A DNA stretch of 49,823 nucleotides from SG8-41 sp036555615. GTDB taxonomy: Bacteria > Pseudomonadota > Gammaproteobacteria > Burkholderiales > SG8-41. The position numbers and the translations under genes are program-made. The notes under the pieces are model-generated. The model did not search any database, was not told the DNA's origin, and worked only from the letters and a program-made list of their open reading frames with translations. Location: NCBI GenBank assembly GCA_036555615.1, contig DATBKZ010000129.1:1-49823 (forward strand). Direction: 5' to 3'. Positions 35,322 through 44,140 of this stretch are shown here, piece by piece. The number at the start of each line of letters is the position of its first letter. The first letter of the stretch is position 1.

Positions 35322-37721
35322 ATGCCTGAAGAGCAAGCCGTAGTGCAGATGCCGCTGCTGCCGTTGCGCGACGTGGTGGTGTTTCCCCACATGGTGATTC
35401 CGCTGTTCGTCGGGCGCCCCAAGTCGATCAAGGCGCTCGAGACCGCGATGGAGGCGGGAAAGAACATTGTACTGGTGGCGCAGAAGTCCGCCGCGAAGGA
35501 CGATCCCTCGCCCGAGGACCTCTACCGGATCGGGAGCATCGCCAATATCCTCCAGATGCTGAAGCTGCCGGACGGCACCGTGAAGGTGCTGGTCGAAGGG
35601 AGCCAGCGCGCGCGGTTGCACGAGATCGTCGACTTGAAGACCCACTATGCGGTCACGGTCACGCCCGTGGCGCCGGAGATCGTCGCAGACCACGAAATCG
35701 AGGCGATGCGGCGCACGATGATCCAGCAGTTCGACCAGTACGTGAAGCTGAACAAGAAGATCCCGCCCGAGATCCTCACGTCGCTTGCCGGGATCGATGA
35801 GGCCGGGCGCCTCGGCGACACCATTGCCGCGCACCTGCCGCTCAAGCTCGAGCAGAAGCAGGAAGTGCTCGAGATGTTCAGCGTCAAGCAGCGGCTCGAG
35901 CACCTGCTGAAGCTGGTCGAAGGCGAGCTCGAGATCCTCCAGGTCGAGAAGCGCATCCGCGGGCGCGTCAAGCGCCAGATGGAAAAGAGCCAGCGCGAGT
36001 ACTACCTCAACGAGCAGGTGAAGGCGATCCAGAAGGAGCTCGGCGAGATGGACGAGGGCGCCGACATCGACGAGATCGAGAAGCGCATCAAGTCCGCGCA
36101 CATGCCGAAGGAGGCGCGCAAGAAGGCCGAAGCGGAGCTGAAGAAGCTGAAGCTGATGTCTCCGATGTCAGCCGAGGCGACGGTCGTGCGCAACTACATC
36201 GACGCGCTGGTTTCGCTCCCCTGGAAGAAGCGCAGCAAGATCAACACCGACCTGACCGCGGCCGAGAAGGTGCTGAACGAGGACCACTACGGCCTCGAGA
36301 AGGTGAAAGAGCGCATCGTTGAGTACCTGGCGGTGCAGCAGCGGGTGGACAAGCTGAAGGCGCCCATCCTGTGCCTGGTCGGCGCGCCCGGCGTGGGCAA
36401 GACCTCGCTCGGGCAGTCGATCGCGCGCGCGACGAACCGCAAGTTCGTGCGCATGTCGCTGGGCGGGGTGCGCGACGAGGCGGAGATCCGCGGCCACCGG
36501 CGCACCTACATCGGCTCGATGCCCGGCAAGATCCTGCAGAACATGAGCCGCGTCGGCGTGCGCAACCCCCTGTTCCTGCTCGACGAGGTGGACAAGATGG
36601 GCATGGACTTCCGGGGCGATCCGGCGAGCGCGCTGCTGGAGGTGCTCGACCCCGAGCAGAACCACACGTTCGTCGACCACTACGTCGAGGTCGAGTACGA
36701 CCTCTCGGACGTGATGTTCGTGTGCACGGCCAACACGCTCAACATTCCGCCGGCGCTGCTCGACCGCATGGAGACGATCCGGCTCTCGGGCTACACCGAG
36801 GACGAGAAGGTCAACATCGCGCTGAAGCACCTGCTGCCCAAGCTCATGAAAAACCACGGGTTGAAGCCCGAGGAGCTCGCGATTTCCGAGAGCGCGGTGC
36901 GCGACATCATCCGCTACTTCACCCGGGAGGCCGGCGTGCGGGCGCTCGAGCGCGAGCTCTCCAAGATCTGCCGCAAGGTGGTGAAGACCCTGGTGCGCGA
37001 CGGCGAGGAGCGCAAGGTGGCGGTCTCCGCGCGCAACCTGGACAAGTACCTGGGCGTGCGGCGCTATACCTACGGCATGGCGGAGAAGAAGAACCAGGTC
37101 GGGCAGGTGTCGGGCCTGGCGTGGACCGAGGTCGGGGGCGAGCTCCTCACCATCGAAGCCGCCATCATGCCCGGAAAGGGCAAGATGACCACGACCGGCA
37201 AGCTGGGCGAAGTGATGCAGGAGTCGGTGCAGGCGGCGCTTTCAGTCGTGCGCAGCCGGTCGCGGCGCCTCGGCATCCCGTCGGACTTCTACCAGAAGAA
37301 CGACATTCACATCCACCTGCCGGAAGGCGCTACGCCGAAGGACGGGCCAAGCGCCGGTATCGGCATCTGCACCGCGATGGTATCCGCGCTGACGGGCATC
37401 CCGGTGCGCTCGGATGTGGCCATGACCGGGGAAATCACACTGCGGGGCGAGGTGCTGCAGATCGGCGGCCTGAAGGAGAAGCTGCTCGCGGCGCACCGTG
37501 GCGGCATCAAGACCGTGCTGATCCCGGAGGAGAACGTGAAGGATCTCGCGGATATCCCCGATAACATCAAGAATCGGCTCGACATTCACCCGGTGAAGTG
37601 GATCGATTCCGTGTTCGAGATGGCGCTCGAGCGCAAGACCGAGGCGCTTTCGGACGAGGATGTCCCGCCGCCGCCGCCGCCGACCACGGAGGCGCCTGCG
37701 CCTGCGGCGATCAAGCACTAG
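35322..37721 (+). CDS. lon: ATP-dependent protease Lon
   Basis: The 799-residue AAA+ serine protease. The N-terminal substrate domain starts near LPLRDVVVFPHMVIPLFVGR; Walker A GAPGVGKTSLGQSIA is at about residue 350; the protease domain has the Ser-Lys dyad with Ser677 in DGPSAGIGICTAM and Lys in GGLKEKLLAAHRGG. It degrades misfolded and short-lived regulatory proteins. The C-terminus adds a low-complexity stretch (DVPPPPPPTTEAPAPAAIKH), not needed for the fold. Confidence 0.97.
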   Translation: MPEEQAVVQMPLLPLRDVVVFPHMVIPLFVGRPKSIKALETAMEAGKNIVLVAQKSAAKDDPSPEDLYRIGSIANILQMLKLPDGTVKVLVEGSQRARLHEIVDLKTHYAVTVTPVAPEIVADHEIEAMRRTMIQQFDQYVKLNKKIPPEILTSLAGIDEAGRLGDTIAAHLPLKLEQKQEVLEMFSVKQRLEHLLKLVEGELEILQVEKRIRGRVKRQMEKSQREYYLNEQVKAIQKELGEMDEGADIDEIEKRIKSAHMPKEARKKAEAELKKLKLMSPMSAEATVVRNYIDALVSLPWKKRSKINTDLTAAEKVLNEDHYGLEKVKERIVEYLAVQQRVDKLKAPILCLVGAPGVGKTSLGQSIARATNRKFVRMSLGGVRDEAEIRGHRRTYIGSMPGKILQNMSRVGVRNPLFLLDEVDKMGMDFRGDPASALLEVLDPEQNHTFVDHYVEVEYDLSDVMFVCTANTLNIPPALLDRMETIRLSGYTEDEKVNIALKHLLPKLMKNHGLKPEELAISESAVRDIIRYFTREAGVRALERELSKICRKVVKTLVRDGEERKVAVSARNLDKYLGVRRYTYGMAEKKNQVGQVSGLAWTEVGGELLTIEAAIMPGKGKMTTTGKLGEVMQESVQAALSVVRSRSRRLGIPSDFYQKNDIHIHLPEGATPKDGPSAGIGICTAMVSALTGIPVRSDVAMTGEITLRGEVLQIGGLKEKLLAAHRGGIKTVLIPEENVKDLADIPDNIKNRLDIHPVKWIDSVFEMALERKTEALSDEDVPPPPPPTTEAPAPAAIKH

Positions 37722-37777
37722 CCTGAAGGGAGTGTGCGGTGATCAGTGACCAGTAACTGGTGTTGTGTCAAGGAAAA

Positions 37778-37799
37778 GGGCGGCGCGGCCGCCCTTTTT
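37778..37799 (+). terminator. Rho-independent terminator after lon
   Basis: A perfect 7-bp stem, GGGCGGC (37778-37784) with GCCGCCC (37788-37794) and a GCG loop, followed by TTTTT. A-rich sequence before it (AAAA) makes it usable in both directions. It lies 57 bp after the lon stop. Confidence 0.9.
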
Positions 37800-38023
37800 C
37801 GTGTACGGCGGTGCATCGAAGTGCTCGCGCAACGCGACGCCATCAACAATTTTTTGCCGGCCATCAGACGCCGCAATGCTTGTCGCAACTCATTCGCTCA
37901 CTTGCTCAAAGACTTAATCGGCACTTCTCGATTGACTTCTTGAGATCGCATTCATATGCGCGTTGATTTTGCGCGGCGTTTCGCGCTCGCTCGCGCGCAG
38001 ACAAGAAATTTATTTCCGGTTGC

Positions 38024-38053
38024 TTGACACCGGCGTTGCGCGCTTGCTATAAA
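38024..38053 (+). promoter_or_regulatory. hupB: Sigma-70 promoter of hupB
   Basis: TTGACA (38024-38029), 18-bp spacer and TATAAA (38048-38053): the -35 box is perfect and the -10 box has 5 of 6 consensus bases. The expected start is near 38060, leaving a leader of about 125 nt. Confidence 0.85.
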
Positions 38054-38184
38054 GAAGCCGTCGCAATTCGCATCGGCGTTCGCCGACATATCAACTGAAA
38101 AGATTATTTCGCAGCCGCCTTTGGTGACTCAAGGTGCGGCCGCGCAGGGGAATCGTTTCTCACCAATCCGCAAAGGGGACAACA

Positions 38185-38457
38185 ATGAATAAATCCGACC
38201 TGGTTGAAGTCGTGTCAAAGTCCGCGGGCATCTCCAAATCGGCCTCGGAGCGGGCGCTCGAGGGCGCAATTGACGCGATCACAGGAGCATTGAAGAAGGG
38301 GCAGTCGGTCACGCTCGTCGGCTTCGGGACGTTCCGCGTCGGCAGGCGCGAGGCGCGGGCCGGCCGCAATCCGCGCACCGGCGAGGAGATCCGCATCAAG
38401 GCCGCGCGGGTTCCGAAGTTCAGCGCTGGTAAGGCATTGAAAGACGCTGTAAACTAG
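38185..38457 (+). CDS. hupB: DNA-binding protein HU-beta
   Basis: The 90-residue nucleoid protein binds and bends DNA without much sequence preference. MNKSDLVEVVSKSAGISKS, the LVGFGTFRV arm base and the RNPRTGEEIRI DNA-intercalating loop are typical, and the end VPKFSAGKALKDAVN is complete. The ATG at 38185 has AAAGGGG 9 bp upstream; a GTG/CTG-type longer frame upstream is inside the leader. Its place after lon is standard in proteobacteria. Confidence 0.97.
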   Translation: MNKSDLVEVVSKSAGISKSASERALEGAIDAITGALKKGQSVTLVGFGTFRVGRREARAGRNPRTGEEIRIKAARVPKFSAGKALKDAVN

Positions 38458-38488
38458 CCGCCTCGGCAGCAGCAGGGCGGGTTCTGGA

Positions 38489-38529
38489 TTGGGGTGGGCG
38501 CGCTGCTTTGCGCCTGCCCCAATTTGTTT
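38489..38529 (+). terminator. Terminator after hupB
   Basis: TTGGGG-T-GGGCGC pairs with GCGCC-T-GCCCCAA around a GCTGCTTT loop, followed by TTTGTTT. The stem has small internal mismatches. It lies about 30 bp after the hupB stop. Confidence 0.7.
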
Positions 38530-38603
38530 CGAGGCGCCGCCGATGGCCTGCGCGATGATCGGCGTCAGTGGCGGCATCCGTTCGATAGCGCATGAAGAAG
38601 GCT

Positions 38604-38676
38604 GCGCGATGAACGGCGCAACGTGCGTCCGTTCCATCGCGCAGACTTAAAACGGCGCGTAAGCGTCCGTTTTAAG
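38604..38676. repeat. Two consecutive inverted repeats in front of tRNA-Val
   Basis: First hairpin: GCGCGATGAACGG (38604-38616) with CCGTTCCATCGCGC (38629-38642), one bulge. Second: CTTAAAACGG (38646-38655) with CCGTTTTAAG (38667-38676), extended inwards by CGC/GCG with one bulged T around a GTAA loop. The second arm's last base is the first base of tRNA-Val. Either could act as a terminator or an RNA-processing signal. Confidence 0.6.
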
Positions 38677-38748
38677 GGTGCTTAGCTCAGTTGGTAGAGC
38701 GTCGCCCTTACAAGGCGAAGGTCGGGAGTTCGAGACTCTCAGCACCCA
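38676..38748 (+). tRNA. tRNA-Val (anticodon TAC)
   Basis: 73 nt. Acceptor GGGTGCT pairs with AGCACCC; anticodon stem TCGCC/GGCGA encloses CTTACAA with anticodon TAC; T-loop GTTCGAG is present. The 3' CCA is not encoded: the DNA reads A-CC-G, so the final A must be added. Confidence 0.95.
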
Positions 38749-38880
38749 CCGACTCGCATATCCGGACACCTTGCGGTGCCGGTATGCGTCCGCGGGATCG
38801 AATGGACTGGGTGAGTGGACGCAGGAATTGGCTAGTCGTGATTCGGAGCCGTTCATCCCGCGGCAGCTGGAGATGGATAA

Positions 38881-38957
38881 GGAGCGGTAGTTCAGTTGGT
38901 TAGAATGCCGGCCTGTCACGCCGGAGGTCGCGGGTTCGAGTCCCGTCCGCTCCGCCA
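38881..38957 (+). tRNA. tRNA-Asp (anticodon GTC)
   Basis: 77 nt with encoded CCA. Acceptor GGAGCGG pairs with CCGCTCC; anticodon stem CCGGC/GCCGG encloses CTGTCAC with anticodon GTC. The 132 bp between tRNA-Val and this tRNA hold a bulged hairpin (GCATA-CCGG-CACC ... GGTG-CCGG-TATGC) but no gene; it may be a processing signal. Confidence 0.95.
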
Positions 38958-38965
38958 CATTGCAC

Positions 38966-38991
38966 AAAGGGCGAACTCGCTTCGCCCTTTT
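38966..38991 (+). terminator. Terminator after tRNA-Asp
   Basis: Perfect 10-bp stem: AAAGGGCGAA (38966-38975) with TTCGCCCTTT (38981-38990), five-base loop CTCGC, then T. It lies 8 bp after the tRNA-Asp 3' end and ends the tRNA transcript. Confidence 0.85.
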
Positions 38992-39017
38992 CATTAGGCA
39001 AGATGCTCTGACACAAA

Positions 39018-40991
39018 ATGTTCGACTTCGTCGCAAAAAACAAGCGCCTGATCCAGATCATCCTGTTCCTGCTGTTCCTGCCGTTTGCGTTCTTTGGCGT
39101 CGATGCCTACTTCCGCGGCGGCGGCGTCGGCCAGGCGGTGGCGCGCGTGGGCGACTACAAGATCTCGCAGGAGGAATTCGGCCGCGCGCTGCGCCAGCGG
39201 CAGGACGAGCTGCGGCGGCTGACACAGGGACGCGCGGATCCCGCCATGCTGGACAGCCGCGACGTGCGCGTCGGGACGCTCGAGAGCTTGGTCCAGCGGC
39301 GCCTGCTGCTCGAGGGCGCGCTGCGCGCGGGGGTCACGCTGAGCGACGCCCAGTTGCACGAGATGATCGGCAAACAGCAGCTGTTCCAGGACGAGAGCGG
39401 AAAGTTCTCGATGGAGCGCTACCAGCAGTTTCTGAGGGTGGAGGGCATGGCGCCGGTCGTCTTCGAAGCGCAGGTGCGCCAGGACGTCCTCCTCGGGCAG
39501 TTTGCGGACGGCTATGCCAACAGCGCGTTTGCGCCGCGCTCGGTCGTCGAGCGCCTGGGGCGGCTCGTTGGTGAGCAGCGCGAGCTGAGCCAGCACGTGC
39601 TCGCGGCGGAGAAGTTCCTGGGACAGGTTAAGCTCGAGGCCGACGCCGCGAAGCAATACTACGACGCCAATCCCGGAGAATTCCGCATACCCGAGCGCGT
39701 GCGGGTCGAGTATCTGGTGCTCTCGGTGGATGCACTGCAGCTGCAGGCACGGCCCGACCCGGCGGAAGTCAGGAAGTTCTACGATGCCAATCGCCGCCAG
39801 TTCGGGGTTCCGGAGTCGCGCCAGGCGGCCCACATCTTCGTGAGCGCCGACGCAGCCATGGGCGCCGAAGCACGGCAGAAGGCGCGGGAACGGGCCGAGG
39901 CGCTCTATCAGGAGCTGAAGAAGGCGCCGGGGAAGTTCGCGGAGCTGGCGAAGACGCGCTCCGAGGACCCCGGCTCGGCCGCGAATGGCGGCGATCTCGG
40001 ATACATCGATCGCGGCTCGATGAAGGACGTGCCGGGGTTCGAGGCGGCGCTCTACAAGCTCAAGCCGGGAGAGATCTCCGCGCCGGTGGAGTCGAGCCTC
40101 GGCTATCACATCATACGGCTGACCGCTGTCAGGCCGGGCCAGGTGAAGAGCTTCGAGGAGGCGCGGGCCCAGATCGAGCAGGACCTCAGGAAACAGCTTG
40201 CGGCAAAGCGGTTCGCCGAGCTCGCGGACAACTTCAACAACACGGCCTACGAGCAGTCGGACAGCCTCAGGCCGGCGGCGGAGCTGATCGGCGCGCCGCC
40301 GCTGGTGAGCGACTGGATGACGCGCACGCGCGCCGCCGATCCGCTGCTCAATAGTCCCCGGCTGCTGGACGCGGTGTTCTCGGACGAGGTGCTGCTGAAC
40401 AAGCGTAATACCGAGGCGATCGAGGTTACGCCGGGCACCTTGGTCGCGGCCCGCGTCGCCGAACATCAGCCGGAAAGCACCCGGCCGTTCGAAGCGGTGC
40501 GCGCGGCGCTGGAAAAGAGGCTTGCGCTGCGGGCGGCAGCCCGGCTCGCGGTCGAGGAGGGGCGGCGGCTGCTGGCCGAACTGAGCCAGGGGAAGAGCGT
40601 CCAGATCGCGTGGAGCAAGCCGCAGCTCGGTACCCGGTCCGAGCTCAAGGATATCCCCGAGCCGGTGGTGCGGCAGGCCTTCCGGCTCGACGCATCGAAG
40701 CTCCCTGCGTATGCCGCCGTGGAAAATCCGCAGCTTCCCTACACGCTCGTGCGCGTCACCCGCGTGCAGGAGGCAACCGATCTTGCGCCTGAGAAAATCG
40801 AAGAGTTCTCGGGCGCGCTGCGCCGCCTGCTCGCGCAGGAAGCCATGGCGGCCTACCTCGCGGGCCTGAAGCAGCAGATCGGCGTGCAGGTCAACACTGA
40901 AGTGCTGGAGCGGAGGGAAGAGGCCGCGCCGCCTCCTGCCCCTGTCGGAGATCCTGACCGGCCCGCTCCCCGCCGGCGCGGCGGATTTTAG
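39018..40991 (+). CDS. ppiD: Peptidyl-prolyl isomerase PpiD (SurA/parvulin type)
   Basis: The 657-residue inner-membrane-anchored periplasmic chaperone helps secreted proteins fold as they leave the Sec translocon. Residues about 12-30 form one transmembrane helix (LIQIILFLLFLPFAFFGVDA). A SurA-like N-terminal region follows, then one parvulin domain (about 270-370) with QAAHIFVSAD and GGDLGYIDRGSM, then a second, degenerate one. The C-terminus ends in a Pro/Arg-rich tail (APRRRGGF). Length is near E. coli PpiD (623). The stop TAG at 40989-40991 touches a REP-like palindrome. Confidence 0.94.
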   Translation: MFDFVAKNKRLIQIILFLLFLPFAFFGVDAYFRGGGVGQAVARVGDYKISQEEFGRALRQRQDELRRLTQGRADPAMLDSRDVRVGTLESLVQRRLLLEGALRAGVTLSDAQLHEMIGKQQLFQDESGKFSMERYQQFLRVEGMAPVVFEAQVRQDVLLGQFADGYANSAFAPRSVVERLGRLVGEQRELSQHVLAAEKFLGQVKLEADAAKQYYDANPGEFRIPERVRVEYLVLSVDALQLQARPDPAEVRKFYDANRRQFGVPESRQAAHIFVSADAAMGAEARQKARERAEALYQELKKAPGKFAELAKTRSEDPGSAANGGDLGYIDRGSMKDVPGFEAALYKLKPGEISAPVESSLGYHIIRLTAVRPGQVKSFEEARAQIEQDLRKQLAAKRFAELADNFNNTAYEQSDSLRPAAELIGAPPLVSDWMTRTRAADPLLNSPRLLDAVFSDEVLLNKRNTEAIEVTPGTLVAARVAEHQPESTRPFEAVRAALEKRLALRAAARLAVEEGRRLLAELSQGKSVQIAWSKPQLGTRSELKDIPEPVVRQAFRLDASKLPAYAAVENPQLPYTLVRVTRVQEATDLAPEKIEEFSGALRRLLAQEAMAAYLAGLKQQIGVQVNTEVLERREEAAPPPAPVGDPDRPAPRRRGGF

Positions 40992-41054
40992 GGGCCAGGT
41001 TCGATTTTCCGCGCGCCCCGGCGAGCGCGAAGCCGGAAAATCGAGCCTGGCCCC
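40991..41054. repeat. REP-like palindromic element (GGGGCCAGG type) between ppiD and fabI
   Basis: Left arm GGGGCCAGGTTCGATTTTCC plus G (40991-41011) and right arm CGGAAAATCGAGCCTGGCCC plus C (41034-41054) pair over 21 bp with one mismatch. It fills the whole gap between the convergent stop codons, so it can form a strong hairpin in both transcripts. The same sequence recurs at 46552-46628. Confidence 0.85.
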
Positions 41055-41055
41055 A

Positions 41056-41841
41056 TCATTCGCGCATCCCGCCCACGACGGTATTGAATCCGCAATCGAC
41101 GTAGGTGATCTCGCCGGTGATGCCGGCTGCGAGATCGCTCATGAGGAATGCAGCGGCATTGCCCACGTCGTCGGTAGTCACGTTGCGCCGCAGCGGCGCG
41201 TTGTCCTCGACGAACTTGAGAATCCGCCCGAAGCCGCTGATGCCCGCTGCGGCGAGCGTCTTGATCGGACCCGCCGATATTCCATTCACCCGGATGCCCT
41301 TCGGCCCGAGGTCCTGCGCGAGGTAGCGCACGGCGGCTTCCAGGCTCGCCTTCGCCAGCCCCATCACGTTGTAGTTCGGGACCGATCGCGCCGCGCCGAG
41401 ATAGGTGAGCGTGAGCAGCGCGCTCTTGCGCCCCTGCATCAGCGGCAGACCGGCCTTGGCGAGCGCCGCGAAGCTGTAGGCGCTGACGTCGTGGGCGACG
41501 CGGAAGGCGTCGCGCGTGAGGCCGTCGAGGAAATCGCCCTTCAGCGCCTCGCGCGGGGCATAGGCGATCGAATGCACGATGCCGTCGAGCCCCCCCCACT
41601 GCCGGCCCAGCTCGGCGAACAGCGCATCGATCTCTTCGTCCTTTGCGACGTCGCAGGGGAGTACGGGCGTGCGGCCGAACGCCTGGGCGAGCTCCTCGAC
41701 GCGCCCGCGCAGCTCCTCGTTCTGGTAGGTGAAGGCGAGCGTCGCGCCCTCGCGCGCCAGCGCTCTTGCGATGCCGTGGGCGATCGAGCGGTTGGAGAGC
41801 ACTCCCGTGACGAGGATCTTGCGGTCTTGAAGGAAGCCCAT
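41056..41841 (-). CDS. fabI: Enoyl-[acyl-carrier-protein] reductase (NADH), FabI
   Basis: The 261-residue enzyme does the last step of fatty acid elongation, reducing trans-2-enoyl-ACP. MGFLQDRKILVTGVLSNRSI (FabI-type cofactor site), SIAYAPREAL, and the active-site pattern TYLGAARSVPNYNVMGLAKA (Tyr, Tyr and Lys spaced as in E. coli Tyr146, Tyr156 and Lys163) are present. It is convergent with ppiD. Start ATG at 41841 has CAGGAAAAAC before it. It links this end of the window to lipid synthesis while the 9.6-21.8 kb block degrades lipids. Confidence 0.95.
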   Translation of the reverse strand: MGFLQDRKILVTGVLSNRSIAHGIARALAREGATLAFTYQNEELRGRVEELAQAFGRTPVLPCDVAKDEEIDALFAELGRQWGGLDGIVHSIAYAPREALKGDFLDGLTRDAFRVAHDVSAYSFAALAKAGLPLMQGRKSALLTLTYLGAARSVPNYNVMGLAKASLEAAVRYLAQDLGPKGIRVNGISAGPIKTLAAAGISGFGRILKFVEDNAPLRRNVTTDDVGNAAAFLMSDLAAGITGEITYVDCGFNTVVGGMRE

Positions 41842-41903
41842 TGTTTTTCCTGGTTTCAGGCTGCCCTGCAGGGAACTGGAGAGCCGCCGCGTGACTGCCC
41901 GTC

Positions 41904-41909
41904 ATTATA
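41904..41909 (-). promoter_or_regulatory. Candidate -10 box for fabI
   Basis: On the minus strand a perfect TATAAT occurs at 41909-41904, 63 bp before the fabI start. No good -35 box is seen at 16-18 bp; the best is TACTCA with 18 bp spacing. Upstream of it lies the divergent binding-protein gene. Confidence 0.4.
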
Positions 41910-41971
41910 GGGGCGAGTCGCGAGTGCTGAGTAGGGCGTGGACCGCGTCATGCCTTTGGTAATATTTGCCG

Positions 41972-44140
41972 ATGCCTTCCCGCGCCCTCCGGGTCATGCT
42001 GATCGCGGCCTCGCTGGCGGCAGGCTGCAGCGGATCGCCCTGGAACAATCCCTATCCCGCCGCGGAGGACGGCGCCAATACCCTGTATACGTCGTTCTCG
42101 GAGCGCCCCAAGCACCTCGACCCGGTGCAATCCTACAGCGAGAACGAGTACACGCTGATCGCGAACATCTATCAGCCGCCGCTGCAGTACCACTACTTCA
42201 AGCGTCCCTACCAGTTGATCCCGTTTGCCGCCACGGAGGTGCCGCGCGCGCAGCTCTTCGACGACAAGGGCCGGCGCCTCGAAGACTCCGCGGACGCAAG
42301 TCAAGTCGCCTACAGCGACTACGTGATCCACATCCGTCCTGGCATTCATTTCCAGCCGCATCCGGCCCTGGCTAAGGACGGGGAGGGGCGCTACGTGTAT
42401 CACGACCTCAAGGCGCGCGACCTCTCCGGCATCAACGTTATCGGCGACTTCAAGCTGACCGGCACGCGCGAGTTGACCGCCGCGGACTACGTCCACCAGT
42501 TGAAGCGCCTCGCGCATCCGCGCCTGCACTCGCCGATCATGCAGTTGATGGGAGAGTACATCGCCGGGCTGAAGGAGCTCGCAGCGGAGCTTGCCCAGGC
42601 GGAAAAGGCGCTCCCAAAGGGCGGTTTCCTCGACTTGACGCGCTTCGAGCTCCCCGGTGCGCAGGCGCTGGACCGCTACACTTACCGCATCCGCGTGCGC
42701 GGCAAGTACCCGCAGTTCGCCTACTGGCTGGCGATGCCGTTCTTCGCGCCCATCCCGCCCGAATCCGACCGCTTCTACGCCCAGCCCGGAATGGCGGAGC
42801 GGAACATTTCGCTCGACTGGTTTCCGATCGGCACCGGCCCCTACATGCTGACGGTGAACAATCCCAACCGGCAGATGGTGCTCGAGCGCAATCCCCACTA
42901 CAGCGGCGAGCTCTACCCCTCCGACGGCGAACCGGGCGATGCCGCCGCCGGGCTCCTTGCGGACGCCGGCAAGCCGCTGCCGCTCATCCACAAGGTGGTG
43001 TTCTCGCTGGAGAAGGAGCAGATCCCGTACTGGAACAAGTTTCTCCAGGGCTACTACGACGCCTCGGGCATCGTCTCCGATACCTTCGACCAGGCCGTGC
43101 AGTTCTCCGGCGGGGGCGACGTTACCCTGACCGAGGAGATGCAGGCGCGCGGCATCCGGCTGCAGACATCGGTTGCGACCACAGTCTTCTACATGGGATT
43201 CAACATGCTCGACCCGGTCGTGGGCGGCTATCGCGAGCGCGGACGGAAGCTCAGGCAGGCGATCACGATCGCGATCGACCAGGAGGAGTTCATCTCGATA
43301 TTCCGCAACGGGCGCGGCATCCCGTCGCACGGGCCGATCCCGCCCGGCATCTTCGGCTACCGGGACGGTCGGGCGGGCATCAACCCCTACGTGTACGACT
43401 GGGCGAAGGGCGCGCCGCGCAGAAAATCCATCGCATTTGCGAAAAAGCTGCTCGCGGAGGCCGGCTATCCCAATGGCCAGGACGCGAAGACGGGCGAGCC
43501 GCTGCTGCTCAACCTCGACACCACCGGCACCGGCCCCGACGCGAAGGCGCGCCTCGACTGGTACAAGAAGCAGCTGGAGAAGATCGGCGTGCAGCTCGCG
43601 ATCCGGGCGACCGACTGGAACCGTTTCCAGGACAAGCTGCGCAAGGGCAACGTGCAGCTCTATTTCCTCGGCTGGAACGCCGACTATCCCGATCCCGAGA
43701 ATTTCCTGTTCCTGCTCCACGGCGCGCAGAGCAAGGTCAAGACCCAGGGCGAGAACGCCTCGAATTACGAGAATGCGGAGTTCGACCACCTGTTCGAGCG
43801 CATGAAGAGCATGTACAACACGCGCGAGCGCCAGGAAATCATCGACCGCATGGTCGCGATCGCGCGCCACGACGCGCCGTGGGTGTGGAGCTTCTTTCCC
43901 CAGGAGTTCACCCTGCACCACGCCTGGGTCGCGAACCGCAAGCCGCACCCGATCGCGAACAACGGGCTCAAGTACCAGCGCATCGACCCCGTATTGCGGG
44001 ACCGGAGCCGCCGGGAGTGGAACCGGCCGGTGGTATGGCCGGCGGCGCTCGGTGCCGGGTTCCTCGTCCTGTTTCTTGCTCCCGCCGTGGCGACCTACCG
44101 CCGCCGCGAGCGGCAGAAGGCCCGGCCCGACAGTCGATGA
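41972..44140 (+). CDS. Peptide-type ABC transporter substrate-binding lipoprotein
   Basis: The 722-residue extracytoplasmic solute-binding protein of family 5 (DppA/OppA type) is long for the family (usually 500-600). The lipobox LAAGC near residue 21 anchors it by an N-terminal lipid. SERPKHLDPVQSYSENEYTL and DWFPIGTGPYMLTVNNPNRQ are family patterns; YFLGWNADYPDPENFLFLL is typical of the C-terminal lobe. A transmembrane helix near the C-terminus (VVWPAALGAGFLVLFLAPAV) is unusual for a lipoprotein. Start ATG at 41972; a TTG six bases upstream is possible. It overlaps the first permease by ATGA. Confidence 0.88.
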   Translation: MPSRALRVMLIAASLAAGCSGSPWNNPYPAAEDGANTLYTSFSERPKHLDPVQSYSENEYTLIANIYQPPLQYHYFKRPYQLIPFAATEVPRAQLFDDKGRRLEDSADASQVAYSDYVIHIRPGIHFQPHPALAKDGEGRYVYHDLKARDLSGINVIGDFKLTGTRELTAADYVHQLKRLAHPRLHSPIMQLMGEYIAGLKELAAELAQAEKALPKGGFLDLTRFELPGAQALDRYTYRIRVRGKYPQFAYWLAMPFFAPIPPESDRFYAQPGMAERNISLDWFPIGTGPYMLTVNNPNRQMVLERNPHYSGELYPSDGEPGDAAAGLLADAGKPLPLIHKVVFSLEKEQIPYWNKFLQGYYDASGIVSDTFDQAVQFSGGGDVTLTEEMQARGIRLQTSVATTVFYMGFNMLDPVVGGYRERGRKLRQAITIAIDQEEFISIFRNGRGIPSHGPIPPGIFGYRDGRAGINPYVYDWAKGAPRRKSIAFAKKLLAEAGYPNGQDAKTGEPLLLNLDTTGTGPDAKARLDWYKKQLEKIGVQLAIRATDWNRFQDKLRKGNVQLYFLGWNADYPDPENFLFLLHGAQSKVKTQGENASNYENAEFDHLFERMKSMYNTRERQEIIDRMVAIARHDAPWVWSFFPQEFTLHHAWVANRKPHPIANNGLKYQRIDPVLRDRSRREWNRPVVWPAALGAGFLVLFLAPAVATYRRRERQKARPDSR

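Larger units (their letters stand above)
37722..38184. other. Intergenic region between lon and hupB
   Basis: No gene is seen in these 463 bp. They hold the lon terminator at 37778-37799, an unannotated AT-richer stretch at about 37840-37960 (weak TTGACT boxes only), and the hupB promoter at 38024-38053 followed by a leader of about 125 nt. Confidence 0.7.

Noticed and set aside
37801..38023. A small protein or sRNA between lon and hupB
   Set aside because: Short frames there have no ribosome site or recognisable sequence, and no promoter-terminator pair frames a separate transcript.
41948..43948. A 666-residue open frame antisense to the binding-protein gene
   Set aside because: No motif and composition of a shadow frame; the plus-strand gene has a lipobox and family signatures.
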